Shown: positions 1-8,220 of the stretch, in pieces
How the letters are laid out: each line of letters opens with the position of its first letter
Position numbering within the stretch: position 1 is the stretch's first letter
Assembly (NCBI GenBank): GCA_903889655.1
Contig: CAISYL010000110.1
Span: forward strand, 1 to 39,994
DNA: 39,994 nucleotides
Direction: 5' to 3'
From: an uncultured Alphaproteobacteria bacterium
Lineage (GTDB): Bacteria; Pseudomonadota; Alphaproteobacteria; Parvibaculales; Parvibaculaceae
Notes under the pieces: model-generated
Database searches by the model: none
Told to the model about the DNA's origin: nothing
What the model saw: the letters and a program-made list of their open reading frames with translations, nothing else
Translations under genes and position numbers: made by a program

Positions 1-115
1 CGAGCTCGTCCGGCGGATCGACGAAGGCCGCGACAACGAGGGCAATCTTTCGGGCGCCGTTCGCGTCTACGTCCTCGCGCATTTCAGGAACAAGGCGACG
101 ACCTGCGCCCCCTGA
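1..115 (+). CDS. C-terminal tail of an unrecognised protein (cut by window edge)
   Basis: Reading in frame from base 2, an open frame of 37 codons runs to a TGA at 113-115. The tail is mixed polar and hydrophobic and ends in TTCAP. I do not recognise a family from so short a piece. It is taken as real because its stop lies one base from the stop of the convergent AsmA-like gene, which is a normal tail-to-tail arrangement, and because codon use looks like that of the other genes. The rest of the gene lies outside the window, so no function is proposed. Confidence 0.45.
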   Translation, partial: ELVRRIDEGRDNEGNLSGAVRVYVLAHFRNKATTCAP

Positions 116-116
116 C

Positions 117-3100
117 CTATTGCAGCGACGCCTTCGGCTGTTCCGGCCGGACCATCGGCAGCGGAATGCCCGCAACCGCCGGGCCCTTCGCCTTCAATTC
201 CTGATCGGAAAGACCGAGCAGGTTTTTCAATTGCGTCGGGATGTCGTCGACGCCGGCATCCTGCGCGGCCCGTGCGATGATCTGCTTCGAGGCGAAGCCC
301 TGAAGCGCCAGCGTGTCCGTGCGCCGCTCGATAGCGCCGGGCTTGCCAGCCGCCGTGATCGAGAAAGACGGCGCGCCCTGCGGATCATCCAGCGTCACGT
401 CGAGTTCCGCGTCGGTCGCCAGCCGGCCGAGATCGAGCATCGCAACGAGCTTGCCCTTGCCGCCTTTCAGTTCGATGCCGTCCTTGCCGGTCCGCGCAAC
501 GCCATCCTTGACGACGAAATCGGCGTCGAAGCCATTCACCGGCGTATTGCCCTTGTCGAGCGTCTGCGCCTCGAGCGCCGCGAACTGGTCGAGCGATTTC
601 AGATTCTTGAGCCCGGCGGACAGGCCCGGAAGATCGAGCGGCGTCACGCCGGCGCTCCAGGCCTTGTAGGTTCCCTTGCCGGAGATCGACGAGATGAGCG
701 CGAGCCAGCTGCGGCCCTGCCCTTCCAGCTCCGCGTTGAAACTCGTGCGGCCGGTGCCGAAGGAGCCGCCGAAAGCCTGCGGACCGAGCTTTGCGATATC
801 GGCGCCATTGACCGCAACGGTGAGGCCGATGCCGGGTTCGCCCGACGTGCCGCCCTCGATGCGCGCGCCGAGCGTCGCATCGCCATCGGCGAATTGCGCG
901 GTGAAGGGCGTCGCGGACAGAACGCCCTGGGCAAGCGCCAGATGAATATCGCTCCGCGCGAGTTGCAACGTGCCGAGCTTCAGCGTTCCGACCTTGAGGC
1001 CGATGTCGCCGTCAAAGGCGCCCATCACAGACCAGTCGAGCGCCGCTGTCGGCCAGACCGTATCCTTGTCCTTCGCATCGACGGCGAAGATCGGCGACAG
1101 GTCGAGCGCGTTCGCCTCGAAATGCCCGGAGAGTTTCGGCAGCGTCTTCGGATCGGTGGGCTTCTGCCATGTCGCATCGCCGGAGAGGTGAAGATTCCCG
1201 GCCACCGCCTCCAGGCCGCCGAAGGCAAGGCTGCCCGCATCGCTCTTCACGTCGCTCGACAGGACGAAGCTCGGACCTGACGCCTGCGCCGTCGCGAAAC
1301 TGGCGACGCCCTGCGGCACACCGAGAGCGGCCAGAACCGGCGCGATGCCGGGCGCGGAAATATCGACATGGCCCGAGAAGGTAGGACTTCCAAGCGGATC
1401 GGCAAGACCGCCTTTCGCGTTGAACGTGCCCTGGCCGACATTGACGCGCAGCGTCGTATCGTAGGGCTTGTCGGCCGCGCCGCTCATCTGCAGCGAGGTC
1501 GTACCGGCGCCCGAAATTTCATCGCCGGGCTTGAAGCCCATTTGCGCCAGCAGCACGCGTCCATCGGCATTGGCGGCATTGGCGAGAAGATCGACGCGAG
1601 CAACCTTGCCGTCCGATGTCCGGCCGCGCTTCAGCACGGCGTCGACGCGGCTGCCGCCGAGGCTGCCATTGAGCACCAGCGTATCGAGCCGCGCCTGATT
1701 GTCGTCGGTCTCGCCTGTCGTCGTGTCGAGCGTCAGTTGCAGGGGGCCGGAGACGCCGGGCGCGTCGATCCCGGCAAGCGCGAAGAGCCCATCGGTCTTC
1801 GCGGCGTCGACTTCGCCGTGGAGCTTGCCCTCCAGCGAGGCAAGATCGCCCTTGGTCACGCCGGACACGGCACCCGCCAGCGTCACCTTGGCGCCTGCGA
1901 GATCGTTCGCCGTGAAGCGCCTGATGTCGAGCTCGCCCTTTGTCACCGCCGCGGACATGTCGAGGCCCGACACGGCGTTGTCGTCGATCGTCAGCCTGTC
2001 GGCCGTCAGCGTCAGATCGAGATCGTTCGCGTCGAGCAGCACCGCCGGTTTCGGCGCGCTGTCGGGCCAGAGCGCGATCAAGGGATCGAAATCGAAGGTC
2101 TTGACCGACAGGCCGCCGCGCAGCAGCAGGCGCCCGTCGCGATCGATGAAGGAGAGATCACCCTTCAGATCGCCGGCATCCGGCGTCATCGCATAGGCGG
2201 CCGTCAGATCGTTGAAGTCGAGACGGTCTTTCGTCAGTTGAATGTTCGAGGCGACGGAGAACGGCCGGCGCGGTTCCTTCGCCAGCACGGCCGGCACGGC
2301 GGGAATACCGACCGCCGTCGGCTCGACCGTCGGTTGTCCCGGCACCGCGCGAAGGCTCGCCAGCCATTTCGCGAGGGCCGCCATGTTGCGGCTCGTCGCC
2401 TTCACCTTGCCGTCGAAGCGGCCGCCATCTTCGGCCGGCGACAGCGCGCCCGAAAGTTCGAACTGCGTGCCGCTGCCGATGTCGCCGGAGGCGCGGTCGA
2501 TGCTCAGCGTTCCGTTCGTCATCGAGAGCGCGAGCGCGGCGTCCTTCACCAGCACGTCATGGACCAGCAGCCCCGCCACCTTCACGTCAGCCTTGGCATC
2601 GATGCCTTCCGGCACCGGCAGGGTCGCCAGCGAGCCGCCCGGCACCTTGGCGCCCGCCATCAGATCGCTCAGCCGGTCGACCAGCGGATCGAGCGTCAGC
2701 GCCTCGCCGTTGAGGTGCATGTTCACCGTCGGCCGCTCGGTCCAGTCGGCGTCGGCTTCGCCCTTCAGCGTCGTTCCCGCCATTGCGACGACGAGATTGC
2801 GGAAAGTCGCCGCATCGCTGCCGATGACGACGCCCGCTTCGACGCGCAGCGGCGCCTTCGGCTTCTGCCCGTCTTCGGTCTTCGTCGTGCCGTATTCGAA
2901 ACTGCCCGTGCCATCGAGCCGCATGTTCGACGCGCCCGTCGAGACGCCGGAGAAGAGCAGCTTCGCGGGTTGCGCCAGCGCCTGCACTTCGGCCGTCACC
3001 GGGAAAGCCTTGTGCTCGCCGAAATTGCCGATGGCGAGACGCAGCGCGAGCGGAATGTCGTTCGCGTCGAATTTCAGATTGGCGCGCACCGGGCCGAGCA

Positions 3101-3641
3101 GCGACGTCGCAATGACCGAACCGCCGACATGATCCAGACGCCAGCTCCGCTCGTTGCGATGATCGGCATAGGTGACGGTGCCGTCGTCGAAATTCGCCTT
3201 TTCGAGGCTCACCGAGGAAAGACCGAACAGCCCGTCCATCTGCAACGAGTCGGCAAGGATGCCATGCCAGTTGCTGCGCCCGTCGCGCATGACTTCGAGA
3301 TGAAGCTGGGGCCGCGTCACGGTCACGCTCGTCACGCTGATCTCGCCGCTGAAGAGAGGCGCGAGCGCGACCTCGCCGTCGATCTGGCCGAAACGGGCGA
3401 AGTCCGAATTCTCGGCACCGGGCAGGTTCGACAGCGAAACGTCGTTGAGCGTCAGATGCGGCGCCGGCAAGACGACGAAGCGGATATCGCCGCCGATCTT
3501 CAACTCGCGTCCGGTGATCTTGCTGCCCTGCGTCTCGATCTGGGCGCGAAAGCGGTTCCAGTCGACAAAGGTCGGACCGACAAGCGCCGCGATCAGCAGC
3601 ACAACGACAAACCCAGCGATATAGGACAGGACCGAGTTCAA
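117..3641 (-). CDS. AsmA family envelope protein, 1174 aa
   Basis: A large AsmA-like protein. The family has one N-terminal membrane anchor and a long periplasmic beta-rich part, and is thought to help move lipids between membranes or keep the outer membrane in order. One hydrophobic segment is visible at residues 5-25, followed by the typical AsmA N-terminal domain (VDWNRFR, then an early GRELKIGGDI stretch). The remainder is a long run of alternating beta-type sequence with an AsmA_2-like C-terminal region around residues 950-1100. At 1174 aa it is about twice E. coli AsmA but usual for alphaproteobacterial paralogues. The start is TTG at 3639-3641, supported by GGAGA at 3647-3651; no better ATG lies upstream. 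It is monocistronic as far as visible, divergent from the DUF4169 gene. The substrate cannot be told from sequence. Confidence 0.88.
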   Translation of the reverse strand: MNSVLSYIAGFVVVLLIAALVGPTFVDWNRFRAQIETQGSKITGRELKIGGDIRFVVLPAPHLTLNDVSLSNLPGAENSDFARFGQIDGEVALAPLFSGEISVTSVTVTRPQLHLEVMRDGRSNWHGILADSLQMDGLFGLSSVSLEKANFDDGTVTYADHRNERSWRLDHVGGSVIATSLLGPVRANLKFDANDIPLALRLAIGNFGEHKAFPVTAEVQALAQPAKLLFSGVSTGASNMRLDGTGSFEYGTTKTEDGQKPKAPLRVEAGVVIGSDAATFRNLVVAMAGTTLKGEADADWTERPTVNMHLNGEALTLDPLVDRLSDLMAGAKVPGGSLATLPVPEGIDAKADVKVAGLLVHDVLVKDAALALSMTNGTLSIDRASGDIGSGTQFELSGALSPAEDGGRFDGKVKATSRNMAALAKWLASLRAVPGQPTVEPTAVGIPAVPAVLAKEPRRPFSVASNIQLTKDRLDFNDLTAAYAMTPDAGDLKGDLSFIDRDGRLLLRGGLSVKTFDFDPLIALWPDSAPKPAVLLDANDLDLTLTADRLTIDDNAVSGLDMSAAVTKGELDIRRFTANDLAGAKVTLAGAVSGVTKGDLASLEGKLHGEVDAAKTDGLFALAGIDAPGVSGPLQLTLDTTTGETDDNQARLDTLVLNGSLGGSRVDAVLKRGRTSDGKVARVDLLANAANADGRVLLAQMGFKPGDEISGAGTTSLQMSGAADKPYDTTLRVNVGQGTFNAKGGLADPLGSPTFSGHVDISAPGIAPVLAALGVPQGVASFATAQASGPSFVLSSDVKSDAGSLAFGGLEAVAGNLHLSGDATWQKPTDPKTLPKLSGHFEANALDLSPIFAVDAKDKDTVWPTAALDWSVMGAFDGDIGLKVGTLKLGTLQLARSDIHLALAQGVLSATPFTAQFADGDATLGARIEGGTSGEPGIGLTVAVNGADIAKLGPQAFGGSFGTGRTSFNAELEGQGRSWLALISSISGKGTYKAWSAGVTPLDLPGLSAGLKNLKSLDQFAALEAQTLDKGNTPVNGFDADFVVKDGVARTGKDGIELKGGKGKLVAMLDLGRLATDAELDVTLDDPQGAPSFSITAAGKPGAIERRTDTLALQGFASKQIIARAAQDAGVDDIPTQLKNLLGLSDQELKAKGPAVAGIPLPMVRPEQPKASLQ

Positions 3642-3750
3642 ACTTGTCTCCGAACTTCAGCAATGGGGATCAGGCCGTGGAACGTTCGGCGGTTCCGCGC
3701 CGCCGGTCTTTCGCCTAAGCTTGCAAGAATTAACCCAGGACGAACGGCAT

Positions 3751-3765
3751 GCGGCAGGCTGCCGC
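3751..3765. promoter_or_regulatory. Small GC-rich hairpin in the asmA/DUF4169 divergent region
   Basis: In the 141-base region between the two divergent genes, GCGGCA (3751-3756) pairs with TGCCGC (3760-3765) across a three-base loop. It would sit in the DUF4169 leader, 17 bases before the start codon. A second stem, CGGCGG with CCGCCG, lies near 3690-3708. I see no convincing sigma-70 promoter in this region. The hairpins may be incidental in DNA this GC-rich. Confidence 0.3.
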
Positions 3766-3782
3766 TGATTTGCGGGCAAATT

Positions 3783-4040
3783 ATGGTGTCGGACGGCGGA
3801 AATATAGTCGATTTATCCAAGCTGCGAAAAACCTCCAAAGAAGAGCGAAAGCGGCGGGAACGTGCGGACAAGGAGGCCCGCGCCGCCGCCAATCGCGTGC
3901 GCTTCGGCCGAACGGGGCCTGAGAAGAAGCTCGCGAAAATCGAACAGGACCGCCAAAAGCGCCTCCATGAAAGCCACCGGCGGGACGATCCCGCACGAAC
4001 CGGGCCCGACAATAAGGGCTCCGAAGACGACCGGGGATAA
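3783..4040 (+). CDS. DUF4169 family small protein, 85 aa
   Basis: A short, highly charged protein matching the alphaproteobacterial DUF4169 pattern: an N-terminal IVDLSKLRK segment, then a Lys/Arg/Glu/Ala-rich helix containing the family block AAANRVRFGRTGPEK, then a basic C-terminus with DGHRR-like HESHRRDD. There is no signal peptide or membrane segment, so it is cytoplasmic. The function of the family is unknown. The ATG at 3783 is used; an adjacent GTG (3786) is an alternative, and the longer upstream extension of this frame is only antisense to asmA. The gene is divergent from asmA and lies 119 bases upstream of the TetR gene. Confidence 0.78.
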   Translation: MVSDGGNIVDLSKLRKTSKEERKRRERADKEARAAANRVRFGRTGPEKKLAKIEQDRQKRLHESHRRDDPARTGPDNKGSEDDRG

Positions 4041-4074
4041 GTCCCATCTCTCCCGTCTCATGAATTTTCGCAAT

Positions 4075-4104
4075 TTGACGCAGGCGCACTCCGAGCTTGC
4101 ATAT
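4075..4104 (+). promoter_or_regulatory. Candidate promoter of the TetR-efflux operon
   Basis: TTGACG at 4075-4080 is a good -35 match. A weaker -10 (GCATAT, 4099-4104) follows after 18 bases in a locally AT-rich stretch. Transcription would begin near 4110, just before the 26-bp palindrome at 4120-4145, so a bound repressor would block initiation or early elongation. Seen by eye only. Confidence 0.4.
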
Positions 4105-4119
4105 TCGTGTTCGCGAGTG

Positions 4120-4145
4120 TTAATAACTGACTAGTCAGTTATTAA
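4120..4145. promoter_or_regulatory. Perfect 26-bp palindrome, likely TetR operator
   Basis: The half-site TTAATAACTGACT is followed directly by its exact reverse complement, giving 26 bases of uninterrupted dyad symmetry. It ends 14 bases before the ATG of the TetR gene. Size, perfect symmetry and position are as expected for the operator of an autoregulated TetR repressor, and the ACTGACTAGTCAGT core resembles operators of AcrR-type members. It is AT-rich in GC-rich surroundings. Binding is inferred. Confidence 0.8.
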
Positions 4146-4159
4146 TTGGCGAAAACACG

Positions 4160-4792
4160 ATGTCGGCCCAACCGAAACGGCAAAGACGCAAGGAAGCCCG
4201 GCCCGCCGAGATCATGGCGGCGGGGCTGAAGCTCTTTTCCGGGCGGGGATTTGCGGCGACGCGGCTCGAAGACGTGGCCGAGGCCGCCGGCGTCAGCAAG
4301 GCGACCATCTATCTCTATTTCGACAGCAAGGCCGAACTCTTCAAGGCGATCGTCCGTGAGATTGCGAGCCCCCGGCTCGGCGCCATTGAAAGCCTGATCG
4401 ACGGATACCAGGGCAGCACCGTCGAGTTGCTGACCGGCCTCCATCGCACGCTTCGCGACGTGGTTGGCGTCCCGGAAATCGGTGCGATCATCAAGATCGT
4501 CCTCTCGGAAGCGGGCAACTTTCCCGACATCGCCGGCTTTTATCGCGACGAGATTGCCTTTCGCGGCCTGCGCAACGTCGCGCGGATCATCCAGCGCGGC
4601 ATCGACCGGGGCGAGTTCAGGCCCTGCGATCCGTTGACGACCGCTCAGAGCGTGATCTTCCCGATCATCATGAACAGACTCATTCAGGAGGTTTTCGGTC
4701 CCATGCCGGAGACGGATCCCCAGAAATTTCTCCCGAACCATTTCGAATTCATCTTGCGCGGCCTCGCCGCGGACAAGGAGGTGATCCAGTGA
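4160..4792 (+). CDS. TetR/AcrR family transcriptional regulator, 210 aa
   Basis: The N-terminal TetR DNA-binding domain is clear: a basic start, then helix-turn-helix at about residues 34-58 with LEDVAEAAGVSKATIYLYFDSK, the family signature. The C-terminal ligand-binding and dimerisation part (about 70-205) is helical and of usual length; its ligand cannot be predicted. The stop codon overlaps the GTG start of the HlyD-type gene (GTGA), so the regulator is the first gene of the transporter operon. It most likely represses the operon by binding the palindrome at 4120-4145 and releases on binding the exported compound. The layout resembles E. coli cecR (ybiH)-ybhGFSR, where a TetR regulator precedes an HlyD protein and ABC exporter genes. 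Confidence 0.93.
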   Translation: MSAQPKRQRRKEARPAEIMAAGLKLFSGRGFAATRLEDVAEAAGVSKATIYLYFDSKAELFKAIVREIASPRLGAIESLIDGYQGSTVELLTGLHRTLRDVVGVPEIGAIIKIVLSEAGNFPDIAGFYRDEIAFRGLRNVARIIQRGIDRGEFRPCDPLTTAQSVIFPIIMNRLIQEVFGPMPETDPQKFLPNHFEFILRGLAADKEVIQ

Positions 4793-5757
4793 TCCGGGTC
4801 AACCTCCATTCCCTCTTGTCCGTCGGCGTGGCCGCGCTCCTTCTTGCCGCCTGCGACAGGCGGCAGGAAGGAACTTATCAGGGCTATGCCGAAGGCGAAT
4901 ATGTGCGCGTCGGCCCGATCGACGGCGGCACGATCGACGCCATTCCCGTGCGGCGTGGCGACAAGGTTGCCGACGGCGCCCTCCTCTTCCAGCTCGATGC
5001 CACCGCCGAGATCGCGGCGCAGGCACAGGCGGCAGCGCAACTCGCGCAGGCAACCTCGCAATATCAGGACCTTCTGAAAGGTCTGCGTGCGCCCGAACTC
5101 GAACAGATCGTCGAGAGCCGGGCCAATGCGGCGGCCTCCTTGAAGAAAGCCCAATTCGATTTCGCGCGCACCGAGCAGCTCTACGGCAACGGCAATGCCT
5201 CGAAGGCCGCGCTCGACAGTGCGCGCGCCGCGCGCGATGCCGCGGCCGCCTCCGTACGTGAACTCGACGCAAAACTCGTCACCGGAAAAATGTCGGCCCG
5301 GCAGGATCAGGTCGATGCCGCGCAAGCGGCGGTCAAGGCGGCGCAGGCCGCGCTCGATCAGGCGAACTGGCGTCTTTCGCGTCGCGAGGGACACACGCCG
5401 CAAGGCGGAACCGTCGAGGATATCTTCTTCCGCGTCGGCGAATTCGCCAGCGCGACGCAGCCCGTCGTCTCGGTGCTGCCACCGCAGAATATCAAGGTCC
5501 GCTTCTTTGTTCCCGAGCCCGAGCTCGGCGGCGTCCATGTCGGCGACAGGGTTTCGCTCACCTGCGACGGCTGCCCGGCGGGGTTGATCGGCCGCGTGCG
5601 CTTCATCTCGACGCAGGCGGAGTTCACGCCGCCCGTGATCTACAGCGAACAATCGCAGGCAAAGCTCGTCTACATGGCGGAAGCCTGGCCCGAGAAGGCG
5701 CCGGAGGATTTTCATCCGGGCCAGCCCGTGCGCGTCGCCCTGCAGCAGGCGGAGTGA
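4789..5757 (+). CDS. HlyD-type periplasmic adaptor, predicted lipoprotein, 322 aa
   Basis: A membrane-fusion (adaptor) protein that would join the ABC exporter encoded next to an outer-membrane channel. It has a signal peptide with a lipobox (LAAC, Cys22), a first lipoyl half with the typical GTIDAIPVRRGDKVADG segment at about residues 44-62, a long Ala/Gln-rich coiled-coil hairpin (about 70-195), the second lipoyl half (GGTVEDIFFRVGE), and a beta-barrel domain to the end. Residue 23, after the lipidated Cys, is Asp, which in E. coli retains lipoproteins in the inner membrane. The start is GTG at 4789, overlapping the TetR stop. It resembles YbhG more than HlyD itself. No outer-membrane channel gene is nearby. 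Confidence 0.9.
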   Translation: MIRVNLHSLLSVGVAALLLAACDRRQEGTYQGYAEGEYVRVGPIDGGTIDAIPVRRGDKVADGALLFQLDATAEIAAQAQAAAQLAQATSQYQDLLKGLRAPELEQIVESRANAAASLKKAQFDFARTEQLYGNGNASKAALDSARAARDAAAASVRELDAKLVTGKMSARQDQVDAAQAAVKAAQAALDQANWRLSRREGHTPQGGTVEDIFFRVGEFASATQPVVSVLPPQNIKVRFFVPEPELGGVHVGDRVSLTCDGCPAGLIGRVRFISTQAEFTPPVIYSEQSQAKLVYMAEAWPEKAPEDFHPGQPVRVALQQAE

Positions 5758-5760
5758 GCA

Positions 5761-6717
5761 ATGACCGACGACGCCGCCTCCTTCGATGGTGAACTCGTCA
5801 TCGATGTCGAAGGGCTCACCAAGAGTTTCGGCGGGCGCAAGGTCGTCGACAATGTCGACATGCAGGTCGCGAAGGGTGAGATCTACGGCTTCCTCGGTCC
5901 CAATGGCAGCGGCAAGACGACGACGATCCGCCTACTCTGCGGATTGTTGACGCCCGACGCCGGACACGGCACCTGCCTCGGCTACGACATTCTAACCGAA
6001 AGCCCGCGCATCAAGCTCCAAGTCGGCTATATGACGCAGAAGTTCAGCCTCTATGAGGATCTGAGCATCCGCGAGAACCTCGACTTCGTTGCCCGCATCT
6101 ATGAATTGCCAAACCGCCACGGCGCGGTAGAAGAAACGATCGCCAAGCTCAATCTGACGGGCCGCGCCGATCAGCTCGCCGGCAGCCTCTCGGGCGGCTG
6201 GAAGCAGCGCCTCGCACTCGCCTCCTGCATCATGCACAAGCCGAAGCTGCTGCTGCTCGACGAGCCGACGGCCGGCGTCGATCCGAAGGCGCGGCGCGAA
6301 TTCTGGGACGAAATTCACGAACTCGCCGCCGGCGGCCTCACCGTTCTCGTCAGCACGCATTACATGGACGAGGCCGAACGCTGCAACAAAATATGCTATC
6401 TGGCCTATGGCCATCTGCTGGCGCGCGGCACCGCAACGGAAGTCATCGCGCAGTCGGGGCTCGCCACATGGACGGTATCCGGCCCCTCGCCCCGGCGCGT
6501 CCGACAGCTCGCGCATGATCTGACGGGCAAATCCGGCGTCGACATGGTGGCCCCTTTCGGCGCGACGCTGCATGTAAGCGGCCTCGATCCGGCCGCGCTG
6601 GAACGCGCCATCGCGCCCTGGCGCAGCGACAGCGATCTTTCATGGCGGCAGGACGAGCCCACGCTCGAAGACGTGTTCATCCTGATGATGAACAAGGCAC
6701 CGGATAATTTCTCATGA
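5761..6717 (+). CDS. ABC transporter ATP-binding protein, 318 aa
   Basis: The ATPase of an ABC-2 type exporter. It has Walker A GPNGSGKTT (46-54), a Q-loop Gln at about 93, signature LSGGWKQR (143-150), Walker B LLLLDEP (163-169) with the catalytic Glu, and switch His200 in STHYMDEAE. The 80-residue C-terminal extension, ending in a LEDVFILMM block, is typical of drug and lipid exporters of the CcmA/YbhF type. It has one nucleotide-binding domain, whereas E. coli YbhF is a tandem duplicate, so two copies must pair. It follows the HlyD gene after three bases, and its stop overlaps the permease start (ATGA). Confidence 0.93.
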   Translation: MTDDAASFDGELVIDVEGLTKSFGGRKVVDNVDMQVAKGEIYGFLGPNGSGKTTTIRLLCGLLTPDAGHGTCLGYDILTESPRIKLQVGYMTQKFSLYEDLSIRENLDFVARIYELPNRHGAVEETIAKLNLTGRADQLAGSLSGGWKQRLALASCIMHKPKLLLLDEPTAGVDPKARREFWDEIHELAAGGLTVLVSTHYMDEAERCNKICYLAYGHLLARGTATEVIAQSGLATWTVSGPSPRRVRQLAHDLTGKSGVDMVAPFGATLHVSGLDPAALERAIAPWRSDSDLSWRQDEPTLEDVFILMMNKAPDNFS

Positions 6718-7853
6718 TGGGCGACCGCTTCAATCTGCACCGCCTCGGGGCGCTGGTCCGCAAGGAATTCATCCAGATGCGGCGCGACAAGCTCACCTTC
6801 GCGATGATGCTTGGCGTTCCGATCATGCAGCTCCTGCTTTTCGGCTATGCGATCAATTCCGATCCGAAACATCTTCCGACAGCCGTCTTCGCGCAGGATC
6901 ATTCGATCTTCACGCGCAGCTTCATCACCGCTATGGAGAACACCGACTATTTCCAGATCACCGACCGGCCGGAGACCCGCGAGCAGGCCGACGACCTGAT
7001 CTCGCGCGGCACGGTGCAGTTCGTCGTCCAGATTCCGCCGAACTTCTCGCGCGATCTCGTGCGCGGCGCCGATCCGCAAATCCTGCTCGATGCCGATGCA
7101 ACCGATCCGGCGGCCACCGGCAACGCAATCGCCGCCTTGCGCATTCTCGCGACCACCGCCCTCAACCGCGATCTCACGGGCCCGCTTGCAAGCCGGATCC
7201 AGGCGGCGTCACCTTTCGATCTCGTCGTCCATCCGCGCTACAATTCCGAGAACCGCACGCAATACAACATCGTGCCCGGCATCATCGGCGTCATTCTCAC
7301 CATGACCATGGTGATGTTCACGGCCCTCGCCATGACGCGCGAGGTCGAGCGCGGAACGATGGAAAATCTCCTCACCATGCCGGCGCGGCCCTTCGAGGTC
7401 ATGCTCGGCAAGATCATTCCCTATATCGTTGTCGGCTATATCCAGACGGCGCTCATTCTCGTCGCCGCGCGCTTTCTTTTCGACGTGCCGATGATCGGCA
7501 GCCTCCTTCTTCTTTCCATTGTGTTGCTGATTTTCGTCGCCGCCAATCTCGCCGTCGGCTTCACCTTCTCGACGCTCGCGCGCAACCAGCTTCAGGCAGT
7601 TCAGATGGCGGTCTTCTTCTTCCTGCCGTCGATCCTGCTGTCGGGATTCATGTTTCCATTCCGCGGCATGCCGACATGGGCGCAATGGATCGGTGAAATC
7701 CTTCCGCTCACGCACTTCCTGCGCATCATCCGCGGCATCCTGCTGAAAGGAAACGGTATCGCCGACATCCAGATGGATACCGGCGCGATCATTCTCTTTT
7801 TTCTTGGCGCCACCCTTGTCGCGCTCAATCGCTATCGCCAGACGCTCGACTGA
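6714..7853 (+). CDS. ABC-2 type transporter permease, 379 aa
   Basis: The membrane part of the exporter. The N-terminus (LVRKEFIQMRRDK) leads into the first membrane segment at about residues 28-46. A periplasmic domain of about 130 residues follows, and then a cluster of five or so hydrophobic segments from about residue 180. The conserved ABC-2 block around REVERGTMENLLTMPARP lies before the third segment, and LSGFMFPFRGMPTWAQWIGEILPLTHFL near the C-terminus is a family hallmark. It resembles YbhS, YbhR and YhhJ. Only one permease gene is present, so a homodimer is expected. The start ATG overlaps the ATPase stop; a second ATG follows directly. This is the last gene of the operon. Confidence 0.92.
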   Translation: MMGDRFNLHRLGALVRKEFIQMRRDKLTFAMMLGVPIMQLLLFGYAINSDPKHLPTAVFAQDHSIFTRSFITAMENTDYFQITDRPETREQADDLISRGTVQFVVQIPPNFSRDLVRGADPQILLDADATDPAATGNAIAALRILATTALNRDLTGPLASRIQAASPFDLVVHPRYNSENRTQYNIVPGIIGVILTMTMVMFTALAMTREVERGTMENLLTMPARPFEVMLGKIIPYIVVGYIQTALILVAARFLFDVPMIGSLLLLSIVLLIFVAANLAVGFTFSTLARNQLQAVQMAVFFFLPSILLSGFMFPFRGMPTWAQWIGEILPLTHFLRIIRGILLKGNGIADIQMDTGAIILFFLGATLVALNRYRQTLD

Positions 7854-7871
7854 ACGCATCCATAACGAAGC

Positions 7872-7900
7872 CGGGGCCGCCGCTTTCGCGGACGGCCCCG
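7872..7900. terminator. Hairpin between convergent permease and CsbD genes
   Basis: CGGGGCCG (7872-7879) pairs perfectly with CGGCCCCG (7893-7900), and an inner CCGC/GCGG adds four pairs with one unpaired A. It lies 18 bases after the permease stop and 38 bases after the CsbD-like stop. Neither side has a long T run, so it is a weak or factor-assisted terminator that could serve both directions. Confidence 0.6.
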
Positions 7901-7938
7901 ATCTCCATGGCTCGATTTCCATGGGAAGAACCTTGCGC

Positions 7939-8121
7939 CTATCGGCGTGCGGCGTCCCTGATACTGTCCTTGGCGGAGCCGAAGGCGTTCTGGACCTTGC
8001 CCTCCGCCTTGTCGAGCTTGCCGTCGGCCTGAAGCTTCTTGTCGCCGGCAACCTTTCCGGCGGCGTCCTTCACAGCGCCCTTGGCCTGCTTCGCTGCGCC
8101 TTCGATACGATCCTTGTCCAT
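7939..8121 (-). CDS. CsbD-like stress protein, 60 aa
   Basis: A small, highly charged Lys/Ala/Gly/Asp-rich protein of the CsbD family: it begins MDKDRIEGAAKQAKG and carries the repeated KGxVKDAAGKVAGDKKLQ and DKAEGKVQNAFGSAKD blocks. CsbD proteins are induced by general stress in many bacteria, but their biochemical job is unknown. The start is ATG at 8119-8121, chosen because AAGGAGT lies just upstream at 8128-8134; an open extension of 47 codons further upstream has no family character and runs across the control region. No EcfG-type (GGAAC with CGTT) promoter could be made out, although the family is often under that sigma factor. It converges with the efflux operon and diverges from the DUF1345 gene. 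Confidence 0.88.
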   Translation of the reverse strand: MDKDRIEGAAKQAKGAVKDAAGKVAGDKKLQADGKLDKAEGKVQNAFGSAKDSIRDAARR

Positions 8122-8220
8122 TCCGGTACTCCTTTTCTGCACCATCATTGGTCTCGCCGATAAAACGCACGAAGCTGGAAAAGGTGCAAAAATCAGCGTG
8201 AAAGTTTCCGAAAGCGGATA

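Noticed and set aside
1368-3782. Very long plus-strand open frame (continuing into the DUF4169 gene) opposite asmA
   Set aside because: It is antisense to a clear AsmA-like gene. The translation is Arg/His/Ala-rich without domains, as expected from GC-rich codon bias on the opposite strand. Only the last 85 codons (DUF4169) are real.
4041-4119. CtrA-type TTAA-N7-TTAA site near the TetR palindrome
   Set aside because: TTAA occurs only as the two outer ends of the perfect palindrome (4120-4145) at the wrong spacing. The TetR operator explains it better.
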